Counted from the stretch's first letter, positions 24,226 to 32,192 are shown. The stretch is DNA of 32,864 bases from Bacillaceae bacterium Marseille-Q3522 (GCA_017898095.1 JAGKQJ010000032.1:1-32864); one strand, 5' to 3'. The notes: generated from the sequence alone by a model not told the origin. Translations and numbers: made by a program.

Positions 24226-24471
24226 GTTGTTCTATATAAAGATAGGTTGATAAGATTTGGCTTTGAGCTAATAGAGAATCTATGTAATAAATACGGAACG
24301 ACTATTGAAGTAATAGACAGTACCGAAAAGATCGAAGAACAATTGGTTGAAGATTTAATCCAAAATGTCACTGTGTTTAGTTGTAGAATTCAAGGCAAAA
24401 GAGCGAATAAAGCCAAGAAGATGATGACGGAGTTGATGGAATGTGATCCTTGCGAAGAAAATAAGGATTAA
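24226..24471 (+). pseudogene. Remnant of an IS607-family serine recombinase (TnpA C-terminus)
   Basis: Reading in frame from 24226 gives VVLYKDRLIRFGFELIENLC and then ELVEDLIQNVTVFSCRIQGKRANKAKKM to the stop. These segments are hallmarks of the C-terminal half of IS607-type serine resolvases (normally about 190-215 aa). The N-terminal DNA-binding part and the catalytic Ser/Arg region are missing, and no tnpB follows, so this is a decayed insertion-sequence fragment. The first ATG-like start at 24247 has no ribosome binding site. Confidence 0.75.
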
Positions 24472-24493
24472 ACCAATTAAAGATACTAATGAT

Positions 24494-24526
24494 GGTAAGC
24501 GCAAAAAGGAGTAAGCTGCGCTTACC
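24494..24526. terminator. Hairpin at the end of ecsB
   Basis: GGTAAGCGCA (24494-24503) pairs with TGCGCTTACC (24517-24526); the right arm includes the ecsB stop codon. There is no clear T-tail on the minus strand, so a role as terminator is uncertain. Confidence 0.4.
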
Positions 24527-25673
24527 CCAAATAGGTGCTTGCCATTAAAACGATCATAATAAACATAATAGGCGGAATGCAAAAAGAGAGCTGCATTTTA
24601 CGCCGTCCACGATAAAATGCATCGCTGTCCTCGTATTTTTTACTTAGAGGATGAGACAAGATGATTTTATTCCAGACATTAGCCATCCAATCAAAAATAA
24701 AAAATGCAAAAAAACCTGCGACGCCAATCTTTAATACTGTTGGAGGGATAAGGATAATTGCTGTTCCTGTTACCCCTATTAAGCGGAAATATCCGCTGAG
24801 GTAAGTAAGATTGCGAATGATAATTTTAATAAACAGCTCTAAAAAGGCATTTTCTGCGGTGCGTTTTTTAAAAAGCCTTTTTGAGCGACGAAATAGAAAT
24901 GGTTTATTTCTTTTTATGATCTTTGGTTTTTCCAGATCTGGTGAGGCTCTAAAGATCATACTTATAAAGCGCATGCGCTCTTCATTTTCTTTCGTCACCT
25001 CTGCCTGAAAATACTTTGTCGATACGACGATCGGCAATATAAGCAACAGGGAAATTCCGACAAAAACAAGCGCTGAGCAAATCGAAAAAACCGGCTTGAA
25101 TAAGTAGGGAGAAAATAAAAATGAATTGCACATAAATAATCCGATAAAAATTGCTGTGGTGATTACTTTTTCCTTCCAGCCTTTCACACGGACTTGCAAC
25201 ATTGTTTTACAGGCAAGAATCAAATACGTCAGCCCGATATAAAAGAAAGCAAAAGCGAGAATTTCCACAATGGAATAAGAAAATAGCCGTTGTAAAAAAG
25301 GCAATGTTACAATGACGAGAAAAATTATTTTTAACGATGCATAAAACAAAGAGTAGATAAATGCCCATTTCTTCAGATTTACAAATTTTTCTTTGTGCTT
25401 CAGTAAAAATACGCCGTCTGCTTCTTTTACAAATGTGCGGTTGTTGCTAAGCCACGAGAGAAGATAGGCGATCATGCCTAATAAAGGCAATGAAAAATAT
25501 TCACTCCATGCCGGCAGTTCCTGCCACCAGGAACGATATATAAAAAAAGCAATGACGCAGCCGGGGAGAACAAGATACAAAAGAACCGTCCAGTCAAACA
25601 CTATTTTTAATATTTTATGCTGATACAGCAAATCCTGTTTGATGCGATTGATACATATTCGTAAACTACTCAT
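24522..25673 (-). CDS. ecsB: ABC transporter permease EcsB
   Basis: Start at ATG 25673 overlaps the ecsA stop and gives 383 aa, close to the roughly 400 aa of EcsB; the longer frame from 25742 lies inside ecsA. The protein has about eight hydrophobic segments in two groups. A cytoplasmic basic stretch with KPKIIKRNKPFLFRRSKR lies in the middle, and ENAFLELFIKIIIRN follows. EcsAB is a conserved Firmicute transporter of unsettled substrate whose loss affects secretion, proteolysis of membrane peptides (via RasP) and competence. The usual third gene, ecsC, is not present downstream. Confidence 0.85.
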   Translation of the reverse strand: MSSLRICINRIKQDLLYQHKILKIVFDWTVLLYLVLPGCVIAFFIYRSWWQELPAWSEYFSLPLLGMIAYLLSWLSNNRTFVKEADGVFLLKHKEKFVNLKKWAFIYSLFYASLKIIFLVIVTLPFLQRLFSYSIVEILAFAFFYIGLTYLILACKTMLQVRVKGWKEKVITTAIFIGLFMCNSFLFSPYLFKPVFSICSALVFVGISLLLILPIVVSTKYFQAEVTKENEERMRFISMIFRASPDLEKPKIIKRNKPFLFRRSKRLFKKRTAENAFLELFIKIIIRNLTYLSGYFRLIGVTGTAIILIPPTVLKIGVAGFFAFFIFDWMANVWNKIILSHPLSKKYEDSDAFYRGRRKMQLSFCIPPIMFIMIVLMASTYLG

Positions 25674-26376
25674 GATTGTCACCGTTAATAAGATGGTGGT
25701 AGCAATCAAATAAAGTTGCTTCCGGGAGCATGCAGGCTTCACGTAAATCTGCTAACGTACCGGCGGTTAATTGCTGCCCAAGATTAAGAAGAACAAATCG
25801 ATCACATATTTTTTCTGCCGTATCTAATACATGTGTACACATTAAAATGCCTGCTCCCCGGTCTCTTTCTTGTTGGATGATATCCAGTAATTGTTTTGTC
25901 GCAATCGGGTCGAGACCCATAAACGGTTCATCGATAATAAGAAGATCCGGTTCTGTCATTAATGCCAATATGATCATCGCTTTTTGCTGCATCCCTTTTG
26001 AATAAGTTGCCGGCAGTTCATGAATATGCTTGTCCATTTGAAAAAGCTCTAACAGCGGAGATGTACGTTTTGTGGCATCATCCCCGATTTGTTCTACGCT
26101 GGTGATAAAATCAATATGCTCTTGTAATGTTAATTCATCATAAAAAACAGGACGTTCCGGAAGATACGATATTTTTACATTCTCGTTCATGTTCATATTG
26201 CCTTGCAAATAAGGAATAATCCCCAGAATACTCTTAATCGTCGTGCTCTTTCCCGCACCGTTCGCCCCGATAAGTCCGATCATTTCTTTCTTATTAATGG
26301 AAAATTCAATATCCTGAATTTTTGCTTCGTCTGGTTCATAGCCAGCTTTTTCAATATGTATCGAAATAATAGACAT
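25666..26376 (-). CDS. ecsA: ABC transporter ATP-binding protein EcsA
   Basis: The 236-aa protein starts at ATG 26376 after AAAGGAGGATT. ABC motifs are Walker A GANGAGKST, a signature of the form YSKGMQQK (as in EcsA), Walker B LLIIDEPFMGLDP and switch His in MCTHVLDTAEKICD. It begins MSIISIHIEKAGYEP, as EcsA proteins do. It forms a two-gene operon with ecsB through an overlap. Confidence 0.9.
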   Translation of the reverse strand: MSIISIHIEKAGYEPDEAKIQDIEFSINKKEMIGLIGANGAGKSTTIKSILGIIPYLQGNMNMNENVKISYLPERPVFYDELTLQEHIDFITSVEQIGDDATKRTSPLLELFQMDKHIHELPATYSKGMQQKAMIILALMTEPDLLIIDEPFMGLDPIATKQLLDIIQQERDRGAGILMCTHVLDTAEKICDRFVLLNLGQQLTAGTLADLREACMLPEATLFDCYHHLINGDNHE

Positions 26377-26571
26377 AAATTAATCCTCCTTTACATTATT
26401 ACGAATTAGAATAAAAAAAGATTCTTTTTCTTAATGAAATGTTATCTTTAGTTGGGGCAGCGGATTGAACCTGTACTGACATATATGTAACTGATTTCGT
26501 AATTGGGAAGCGGATTAATAAAGGAAAGAAAATATTACATAGGGCAGCCACAGGAACTTATTAAAATCGAA

Positions 26572-26843
26572 ATAAAGTGAAACTTCCATCAGTGGGGGTT
26601 TTTCGACGCACAGGACGTGCTAGTGCCGACGTTGCAACAGGACGTTGCGACCTTAGTCGGCCTTCATCCCCCACTGATGGTTAGTCGCGCGAAGCCCGAT
26701 TGAATTTTCTAAGGGCTAAAGCCCAAAGAAAATTCTTATTTCACCAATCGGGCTTTTAGGGGCAGTTTATCCCCCACCTAAAATGACTGGTATCACCTCC
26801 ATTTTTGAGGTGGGGGTATTACTGCCCCTTAATCTGCGATAAA
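26572..26843 (+). repeat. Structured dispersed repeat, copy 3 (272 bp, one internal hairpin module)
   Basis: This copy has the same ends as copies 1 and 2 but lacks one module of about 54 bp. Its stems are the most perfect of the three: a 13-bp helix CCATCAGTGGGGG (26586-26598) with CCCCCACTGATGG (26668-26680); an 11-bp helix AAGCCCGATTG (26692-26702) with CAATCGGGCTT (26745-26755); and a terminal hairpin AGGGGCAGT with ACTGCCCCT enclosing CCCCCACCT with AGGTGGGGG. Inner hairpins have the loop AGGAC. It lies in the 518-bp gap between the divergent ecsA and the gene at 26895; the rest of the gap (26377-26571) shows nothing I can name. Confidence 0.9.
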
Positions 26844-26844
26844 A

Positions 26845-26853
26845 TGGTACAAT
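26845..26853 (+). promoter_or_regulatory. Extended -10 promoter at the edge of structured repeat copy 3
   Basis: TGGTACAAT is an extended -10 element, 2 bp beyond the element's right end and about 40 bp before the gene at 26895. The -35 position would fall inside the element (CCCCTT), so the element's end is part of this gene's promoter region. Confidence 0.4.
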
Positions 26854-26894
26854 GATGAAATAGTTAGAATGTAAAGATGCTGGGGGAATTTGTG

Positions 26895-27635
26895 GTGAAT
26901 ATTTCATTAGAGAATCTGCCAAAACAAGATTGGCAGAAAAAGAAAGAAACGGAATTTGATTTTTTAAATGAGACACTGACCATCTATTCGGTTGAACCGC
27001 AAGCAAAGTTAATTGCTGTACCGGCGATGGTGGGTATTTATCATGGTTTATCCGCTGATGCTGTATTGGTAAAAGCATTTGAGAAGAATTATAAGACACC
27101 GGCAAAACCAAAAGTAGTCGAAAATTATGGATTTGAACAGCTTCATGCCGAGCCAATTGAATTGCTGTCTTTTGTATATGAATTTATTTTTGACAGGGCG
27201 ACGGAAGCAGAAATGAATCGATACCGCCATAATTCGAAGAATTATGAGAGTGGGAGATATGTAAACTACATAAAGCACGGTTTGACGATTGTTTTCCCTG
27301 ATGATTGTGTATCCGAAGCGGAAAGAGCAGCTTTTATAGAAGAAATGGTAGTCCCGGATTTTAAAGCATATGTGAAGGTAGTAATAAATAAAGGGAAAAA
27401 ACAAGAGGCACGCAGAAGACTCGGTTTTTATGTGGCTGTAGAGAGTGTTTTTGCAATAAATCTGCGTTCCTTATGGCATATGGCCAGGCAAAGAAGCCAT
27501 GAATTATCACCGAATGGCCGGGAGGCAGAACCGCAAATCAGTAAAGTTGTAACCGAAGCAGTAAAATCCATTGAGCCTTATCTGCCCCGATTTTACGACA
27601 GCTTAATAAAACAGATTGGAAAAGGGTACCGGTAA
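26895..27635 (+). CDS. Uncharacterised cytosolic protein (246 aa)
   Basis: The start is placed at GTG 26895, 8 nt after GGGGGA; an upstream ATG at 26877 would lack a proper ribosome binding site. The protein has no signal peptide and no clear membrane segment. It is mixed in charge, with an N-terminal part rich in acidic and basic residues (NISLENLPKQDWQKKKET). A better-conserved-looking C-terminal half includes INKGKKQEARRRLGFYVAVE and RSLWHMARQR. I do not recognise the family; it does not look like EcsC although it is next to ecsA. It is divergent from ecsAB and precedes a tRNA gene. Confidence 0.7.
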   Translation: MNISLENLPKQDWQKKKETEFDFLNETLTIYSVEPQAKLIAVPAMVGIYHGLSADAVLVKAFEKNYKTPAKPKVVENYGFEQLHAEPIELLSFVYEFIFDRATEAEMNRYRHNSKNYESGRYVNYIKHGLTIVFPDDCVSEAERAAFIEEMVVPDFKAYVKVVINKGKKQEARRRLGFYVAVESVFAINLRSLWHMARQRSHELSPNGREAEPQISKVVTEAVKSIEPYLPRFYDSLIKQIGKGYR

Positions 27636-27704
27636 AAAAACTTGTTAAATTTTAGGGCGCTGAAATGAATGCTTCGTCCTGAAAAAATTGCTAGAAAAAA
27701 TAGT

Positions 27705-27733
27705 TTGCAAAGTTATGAAGGAAATGTTACAAT
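27705..27733 (+). promoter_or_regulatory. Promoter of tRNA-Lys
   Basis: TTGCAA (27705-27710) and TACAAT (27728-27733) are 17 bp apart, and the tRNA begins about 26 bp downstream. Confidence 0.65.
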
Positions 27734-27759
27734 ATTTGCTGTTGGTTATTTCACAAGTT

Positions 27760-27832
27760 GGGTCATTAGCTCAGTTGGGAGAGCAGCTGACTCTTAATCA
27801 GCGGGTCGCAGGTTCGAGCCCTGCATGACCCA
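27760..27832 (+). tRNA. tRNA-Lys (anticodon CTT)
   Basis: A 73-nt cloverleaf: acceptor GGGTCAT pairs with ATGACCC, discriminator A, D-arm with AGCTCAGTTGGGAGAGC, anticodon stem GCTGA/TCAGC with loop CTCTTAA (anticodon CTT, reads AAG), T-arm with GGTTCGAGCC. CCA is not encoded beyond CCCA-T. It is a single tRNA gene with its own promoter and terminator. Confidence 0.97.
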
Positions 27833-27836
27833 TACT

Positions 27837-27869
27837 AAGCGTTAATGGAACTGTCCATTAACGCTTTTT
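27837..27869 (+). terminator. Terminator after tRNA-Lys
   Basis: AAGCGTTAATGGA pairs with TCCATTAACGCTT across a 4-nt loop and ends in TTTTT. Confidence 0.88.
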
Positions 27870-28054
27870 AATTTAAAATTATTATTTACTGGACAATTTC
27901 ATTTTCTCTTCCAAATCAATCATAAATCATATTATAATCTATTAGATACTATTTTCAGATTTTTATATACATTGATTACTTTCAGAAAAACTTGTTCTAT
28001 GAAAAAATACAAATTGTGAGATTTTCCTGTCTCAAATTTCTTACTTTACTGTAT

Positions 28055-28081
28055 AATTACTAATATCTCAAATTAGTAATT
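28055..28081 (+). promoter_or_regulatory. Palindrome overlapping the probable promoter of the C39-like gene
   Basis: AATTACTAAT (28055-28064) and ATTAGTAATT (28072-28081) form a perfect 10-bp inverted repeat with a 7-bp spacer. It starts within a TATAAT box at 28052-28057. It lies about 55 bp before the gene, a natural position for a repressor site. The binder is unknown. Confidence 0.4.
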
Positions 28082-28136
28082 TAATACAACAACATGAGAT
28101 CACTTCGTAAGAAGAGAAATGAGAAGAGAAAGGAAC

Positions 28137-29105
28137 ATGGATTTGGTGAAGCTAAAGAGACTTGTTGTAACGTTATTCCTCTTTTTGATTATTGTTATTG
28201 TTGCATTCCTTTACATTGTGAATATGCAGCAAAACACCACTGTTCAAGTGCAATTCCGTACAGCGGGGGATTCAACTGATATGTCCTCTAAAGATATGCA
28301 AATGACTGCAAATCAACAAGCGAATATCGAGGAAGAGGCACAAAGTAGTGTAGCAGAACTATTCAAACAAAAGGATGAAGGAACACTGACAGAAGAGGGA
28401 TTGATTTTAGCAGAGCAAATTATTTCAAAGGTAACAAATGATAATCTTAAAGAAAAGCTGCAGCAACAATGGGAAACCATACATAAGTTTTACATATTGA
28501 ATAACCAATCTGTTCAGTTAGATGTCCCGCTGCTGAATCAAATGGATGCACCCCGTCTCTATAATGGATGTGAAGTGACTTCGCTTGCGATGCTTTTATA
28601 TTACCATGGAGTTCAAGTGACGAAAAATGAGCTGGCAAACCAGTTAATTAGTGTTCCGTAAACTTATAGCAATGACTTAAAAGGGAATCCAAATGACGGG
28701 TTTGTCGGCAATATTACCGGTGTAAACCCGGGGCTAGGTGTTTATCACGGGCCAATTTACCAATTAGCGGGACAGTATTTCCCGGCGGAAAGATTCCCTG
28801 ATATTAGCGGATCCGATTTTGATGATGTGTTACTGGCATTATCAGAAAAACAACCTATTTGGGTCATTACAACAACAAAGTTTGCACCAGTTGACAATAT
28901 CCAGGTATGGCAAACTCCTTCAGGTGAAGTTGAAATTAGTTATAGTGTCCATTCTGTTGTGATAACGGGGTACGACAGAGAATATATCTACCTGAATAAT
29001 CCTTATGGTGAAAAAAATCAGCAGGTTGACCGTGCGTTATTTCAAAAAGCTTGGGAACAGATGGGCAGGCAGGCGATCTATATTCAATCTGAGGATAGCA
29101 ATTAA
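28137..29105 (+). pseudogene. C39-like cysteine peptidase, interrupted by an in-frame stop codon
   Basis: Start at ATG 28137 after AAAGGAAC. The product has an N-terminal membrane anchor (about 8-28), a charged spacer, and a C39/papain-like domain from about residue 128. The catalytic Cys145 is in YNGCEVTSLAMLLYYHG. Translation stops at TAA 28659-28661, after LISVP. The same frame then continues without a stop to 29105 with the rest of the domain, including the catalytic His in YSVHSVVITGYD and NNPYG. A single change of a sense codon (AAA, CAA or GAA) to TAA explains this, so it is a young nonsense mutation or a sequence error. Intact relatives (YvpB-like) are extracellular proteins anchored in the membrane. 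Confidence 0.82.
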
Positions 29106-29170
29106 TCTCGCAAAGAAGCACTTCAAACTTCATCAAGAATTCCAATAATCGCATCTAAGTAAAAACAAAA

Positions 29171-29207
29171 AAATAAGTCCCATGAGAAATATGGATGGGA
29201 CTTATTT
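29171..29207. terminator. Bidirectional terminator between the C39-like gene and dhaM
   Basis: A 13-bp stem (29171-29183 with 29195-29207, core AAGTCCCAT/ATGGGACTT) has a short T-run on the plus strand and a long T-rich run on the minus strand. It therefore serves both converging genes. A second small hairpin, GCCCCT/AGGGGC, lies at 29225-29241. Confidence 0.82.
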
Positions 29208-29295
29208 TTGCTGGACAAGACCTTGCCCCTATGCGAGGGGCATGTGCAATGGCACAACGTCTTTCTCCTGATATTTCAATGTTTTCCGCCTAGTT

Positions 29296-29673
29296 TCACT
29301 TTATTTTCAAAGGCTCAAGCTGTGCGACGATGGCATCGAATGGTGCAGCTGCCTGAATTAATGCAGCTGCTGTATAGGCACTTTCAACAACCGCTGTATC
29401 AAACAAATGGATTTTTTTATCGGTCACTTCTATTGCCATTTCTAAATTCATTTTCGCACTGCCTAAATCATAAAAAGCAAAGATTTCCTCGGCATCATTT
29501 TCGGTTATCGCTGTATTTATTTTATCAAAGCTTGTTCCAACGGATCCTTCTTCTGTTCCACCTGCATAAGTAATTGGTACATCTTTTGCTGCTTCTTTTA
29601 ACAGACGGACAATTCCTTCTGCAAGCTCTTTTACATGAGAAACGACGACAATACCGTAAGCTGCATTACTCAT
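29296..29673 (-). CDS. dhaM: Dihydroxyacetone kinase phosphotransfer subunit DhaM (EIIA-Man-like)
   Basis: The 125-aa protein is a single PTS EIIA domain of the mannose class: IVVVSHVKELAEGI carries the phosphorylated His13, and GTSFDKINTAI and FYDLGSAKMNLEMA are typical DhaM blocks. It receives phosphate from HPr and passes it to ADP bound to DhaL. It overlaps the dhaL end by 8 nt. Its last two codons and stop lie in ATAAAGTGAAACT, identical to the left end of the structured repeats. Confidence 0.93.
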   Translation of the reverse strand: MSNAAYGIVVVSHVKELAEGIVRLLKEAAKDVPITYAGGTEEGSVGTSFDKINTAITENDAEEIFAFYDLGSAKMNLEMAIEVTDKKIHLFDTAVVESAYTAAALIQAAAPFDAIVAQLEPLKIK

Positions 29674-30256
29674 TTACAATGTCTCCTTCCAGCATTGCTT
29701 CAAAAAAGAGGCCACTTGAAGCCGCGCCTGGATCGATGGTGCCGATAGACCGGTCTCCCAAGTAGGAAGCACGTCCTTTTGTCGCTTTTATGTCTTTCGT
29801 TTTATTTACTGCCTCTTGCACCGTTTCTTTTGACAATTTGCCGCTTTCTAATGCGGAGATAACAGGCTCCCACACGTCGACCATTGTTTTTTCACCTGCT
29901 ACGGCCTTTCCGCGCTTTTGAATCCCTTCCAGCCCTGCTTTTAAGATTGAGACGATATCGTTCTCATCCTGTCCTGACTGCTTAGCCATTCCAATTAATG
30001 CAGAACCATAAAGCGGACCGGATGCGCCGCCGATTTTACTTAATAGTTGCATGGAAGCCGTCTTAAATACGTCTTGAACAGATGAAAAATTGCCTTCCTT
30101 CAATTTCTCTTCCATTACTTTCGTACCACGAGCCATATTGGAACCGTGATCCCCGTCCCCAATGGCAGTATCCAATTCACTTAAATAAGCTTTTTGTTCA
30201 TTTATTTTTCCTGCAAATGCAAGGAGCCATTTTGTTGTATTTTCTGTGGTTAACAT
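29666..30256 (-). CDS. dhaL: Dihydroxyacetone kinase ADP-binding subunit DhaL
   Basis: The 196-aa protein starts at ATG 30256 after AAGGAGGAAGATC. The nucleotide/Mg site is AIGDGDHGSNM (Asp34, Asp36, His37); other family blocks are KIGGASGPLYGSAL, EKTMVDVWEP and RASYLGDRSIGTIDPGA. It carries ADP that is phosphorylated in place by DhaM and then donates phosphate to dihydroxyacetone held on DhaK. Confidence 0.95.
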   Translation of the reverse strand: MLTTENTTKWLLAFAGKINEQKAYLSELDTAIGDGDHGSNMARGTKVMEEKLKEGNFSSVQDVFKTASMQLLSKIGGASGPLYGSALIGMAKQSGQDENDIVSILKAGLEGIQKRGKAVAGEKTMVDVWEPVISALESGKLSKETVQEAVNKTKDIKATKGRASYLGDRSIGTIDPGAASSGLFFEAMLEGDIVNE

Positions 30257-30433
30257 AAGATCTTCCTCCTTGTTTGTGTGAAGAGCACCCCATTATTTTT
30301 ACTAAAATCGCGGATATTACTCTTATACTATTGTGGACTGGTAAGTAACCAGCTTTATTTTCAGTAAAATATGTTTACATCTTCAATGTTGATGGAGTTT
30401 CAATTTTTCCCCTTTAAAAGATTTCCATTTTCC

Positions 30434-31426
30434 TTAAATCCACGCAGCCGTTTCAACAGGCTGTTTTAAGTAGCCGGCCCATTTTTCGTCTGCCAGTTTT
30501 ACAAGTGTTAAGGAGATTCCCGCCATATCAATGGAGGTCATAAGCGAGCCTACCTTTTTAAAGTCTACTTCCAAGCCTTCTTCAGCTAAAATTGCCTGTA
30601 CATCATTCAGAAATACGTATTGTTCCATAAGTGGTGTTGCCCCTAATCCGTTGACGAGAATTGCAAAATGATCACCGGCTTGCCAATTATATGCTTTTTT
30701 CAATTGTGCAGTCAGTTCTGTTGCGATCTCTTTTGAAGTTTTGATTTTTTCTCTGCGATAACCCGGTTCTCCGTGGATGCCGACTCCGTATTCCATTTCG
30801 TCTTCTTCCAATTGAAAGCCCGGTTTCCCGACTTCAGGAACGGTAGCCGGAGAAATTGCCACTCCTACTGTGTTAATTTGCGGAATTAATTGATCACCTA
30901 ATTTTTTAATTTCTTCGAGTGATAATCCGGAAGCAGCGGCAGCACCGAGAATTTTATGGACAAGTACCGTTCCTGCTACTCCCCGTTTTCCTGCTGTATA
31001 CGTGCTGTTTTCAACGGCAATATCATCATCAACGATGACTTTTTCGACTTTTATGTCTTCCATTTCCGCAATTTCCTGCGCCATTTCAAAGTTCATAATG
31101 TCCCCGGAATAATTTTTAATGATTAGTAAAACTCCTGCGCCTTGATCTACTTGCTTAATCGCTTCGACAATTTGATCCGGAGTTGGCGATGTAAAAATTT
31201 CTCCACAGACAGCAGCGGCCAACATCCCTTTGCCAACAAATCCGGAATGACTCGGCTCATGTCCGCTGCCACCGCCGCTGACCAATGCGACTTTTCCTTC
31301 TTCTGTAAAGTTCCGATAAATGACTCCTGTTCCTTCTATCCGCTTGACTAAATCACTATGTGCATACGTGAACCCATTTAGCATCTCTTCCAATACATTT
31401 TTAGGATCGTTTAATATCTTTTTCAT
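30434..31426 (-). CDS. dhaK: Dihydroxyacetone kinase substrate-binding subunit DhaK
   Basis: ATG 31426, after TAGGAGTG, gives 330 aa beginning MKKILNDPKN, the usual DhaK N-terminus. The substrate site includes GGGSGHEPSH (His56) and the covalent-hemiaminal His218 in YGVGIHGEPG. Order on the minus strand is dhaK-dhaL-dhaM, with a 177-bp gap between dhaK and dhaL in which I see only a small CTGGT/ACCAG hairpin. An in-frame ATG at 31498 also has a good ribosome binding site (AGGAAGGTG) and would add 24 residues not usual in the family. The operon uses PTS phosphate to make dihydroxyacetone phosphate for glycolysis. Confidence 0.94.
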   Translation of the reverse strand: MKKILNDPKNVLEEMLNGFTYAHSDLVKRIEGTGVIYRNFTEEGKVALVSGGGSGHEPSHSGFVGKGMLAAAVCGEIFTSPTPDQIVEAIKQVDQGAGVLLIIKNYSGDIMNFEMAQEIAEMEDIKVEKVIVDDDIAVENSTYTAGKRGVAGTVLVHKILGAAAASGLSLEEIKKLGDQLIPQINTVGVAISPATVPEVGKPGFQLEEDEMEYGVGIHGEPGYRREKIKTSKEIATELTAQLKKAYNWQAGDHFAILVNGLGATPLMEQYVFLNDVQAILAEEGLEVDFKKVGSLMTSIDMAGISLTLVKLADEKWAGYLKQPVETAAWI

Positions 31427-31532
31427 TTTTTTCACTCCTATTGTTGAGTTATGCACTACTGTGTCACGATTCAGTAAAAATGGATCTCCCCCTTCCATCT
31501 TAACACCTTCCTCATAAAAAGAAAGAATTTTT

Positions 31533-31712
31533 ATGAGAAGTGAAAAAGAACACTTTTGTGAACAGCAGCCTTATTTGTACGGCTACAGTGAAGGATATAA
31601 AATGGTGAAGGCATACTTGGAATTGAACCCGAATGTCACGCCGGAAGAATGGACAGAAATGAGTGCAAAAGAGATTTTTGACAAAGGGAATTACGCTGGT
31701 AAATATAAATAA
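31533..31712 (+). pseudogene. 59-aa fragment resembling the C-terminus of DUF2268 (YjaZ-like) proteins
   Basis: The frame from ATG 31533 reads MRSEKEHFCEQQPYLYGYSE, then EGYKMVKAYLELNP and PEEWTEMSAKEIFDKGNY to the stop. The GY..GYKxVKxYLE...EEWTxMxxxEIF pattern is like the tail of DUF2268 putative zinc proteases (about 250 aa), which follows the HExxH part. No HExxH is encoded upstream; the frame is closed by a stop 18 nt before the ATG. The ribosome binding site is weak. Either a truncated relic or a small independent protein; the family assignment is from memory and tentative. Confidence 0.45.
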
Positions 31713-31815
31713 ATAGCCTTGCTTAAGTCGTAAGTTTTTGTCACAAAATTGTTTTATGGTAAAATGAAGGAAGATAATAACATTTTAAAACTTCACAAAA
31801 AATTTGGTGGGGCTG

Positions 31816-32184
31816 ATGAAGGATATTATTGTTTATTATGATGATTGGTGCCCGTTATGTATTTCAATAAAAAAGAAAATTGAAAAATTAGACTGGTTTC
31901 ATTTAGTGAAATGCTGTGGAATCCGGGAAGAGGATATAGAAATTCCATTGTCTCAATTAGTTCAAAGACTGCATGTGAAAATTGTGAAAAAAAACAAGGT
32001 TGTTTCCGGTATGTCTGCTCTTATTGCGATTTCCTGGCGTCTTCCGCTGACAGTTCCTTTCTGGCCGATTTTAAAACTGGTGAAGGCAATCGGTATCGGT
32101 GATTACATCTACAATTATATTGCCCGAAAACGTAAAATTGTCCCCGTCGGTAAGTGTGATGCTGACTGCAAAATGAATCGTTAA
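31816..32184 (+). CDS. DCC-family (DUF393) thiol-disulfide oxidoreductase-like protein
   Basis: ATG 31816, preceded by GGTGGGG, gives 122 aa; a TTG-started frame four codons longer is less likely. The N-terminus IIVYYDDWCPLCISIKKKIEKLDW is the DUF393 signature (Y-D-x-x-C-x-x-C), like a thioredoxin-type CxxC site. A hydrophobic stretch (LPLTVPFWPILKLVKAIG) follows, and the basic C-terminus has two more cysteines (GKCDADCK). The family is predicted to be redox-active at the membrane; no substrate is established. Confidence 0.82.
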   Translation: MKDIIVYYDDWCPLCISIKKKIEKLDWFHLVKCCGIREEDIEIPLSQLVQRLHVKIVKKNKVVSGMSALIAISWRLPLTVPFWPILKLVKAIGIGDYIYNYIARKRKIVPVGKCDADCKMNR

Positions 32185-32192
32185 AATGAAAA

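Noticed and set aside
26767-27404. Minus-strand frames covering structured repeat copy 3 and the 246-aa gene
   Set aside because: They run across a non-coding repeat and a better-supported plus-strand gene; no initiation signals.
26895-27635. The gene beside ecsA as ecsC
   Set aside because: It is divergent from ecsAB and its sequence lacks the features I expect of EcsC; only the position suggested it.
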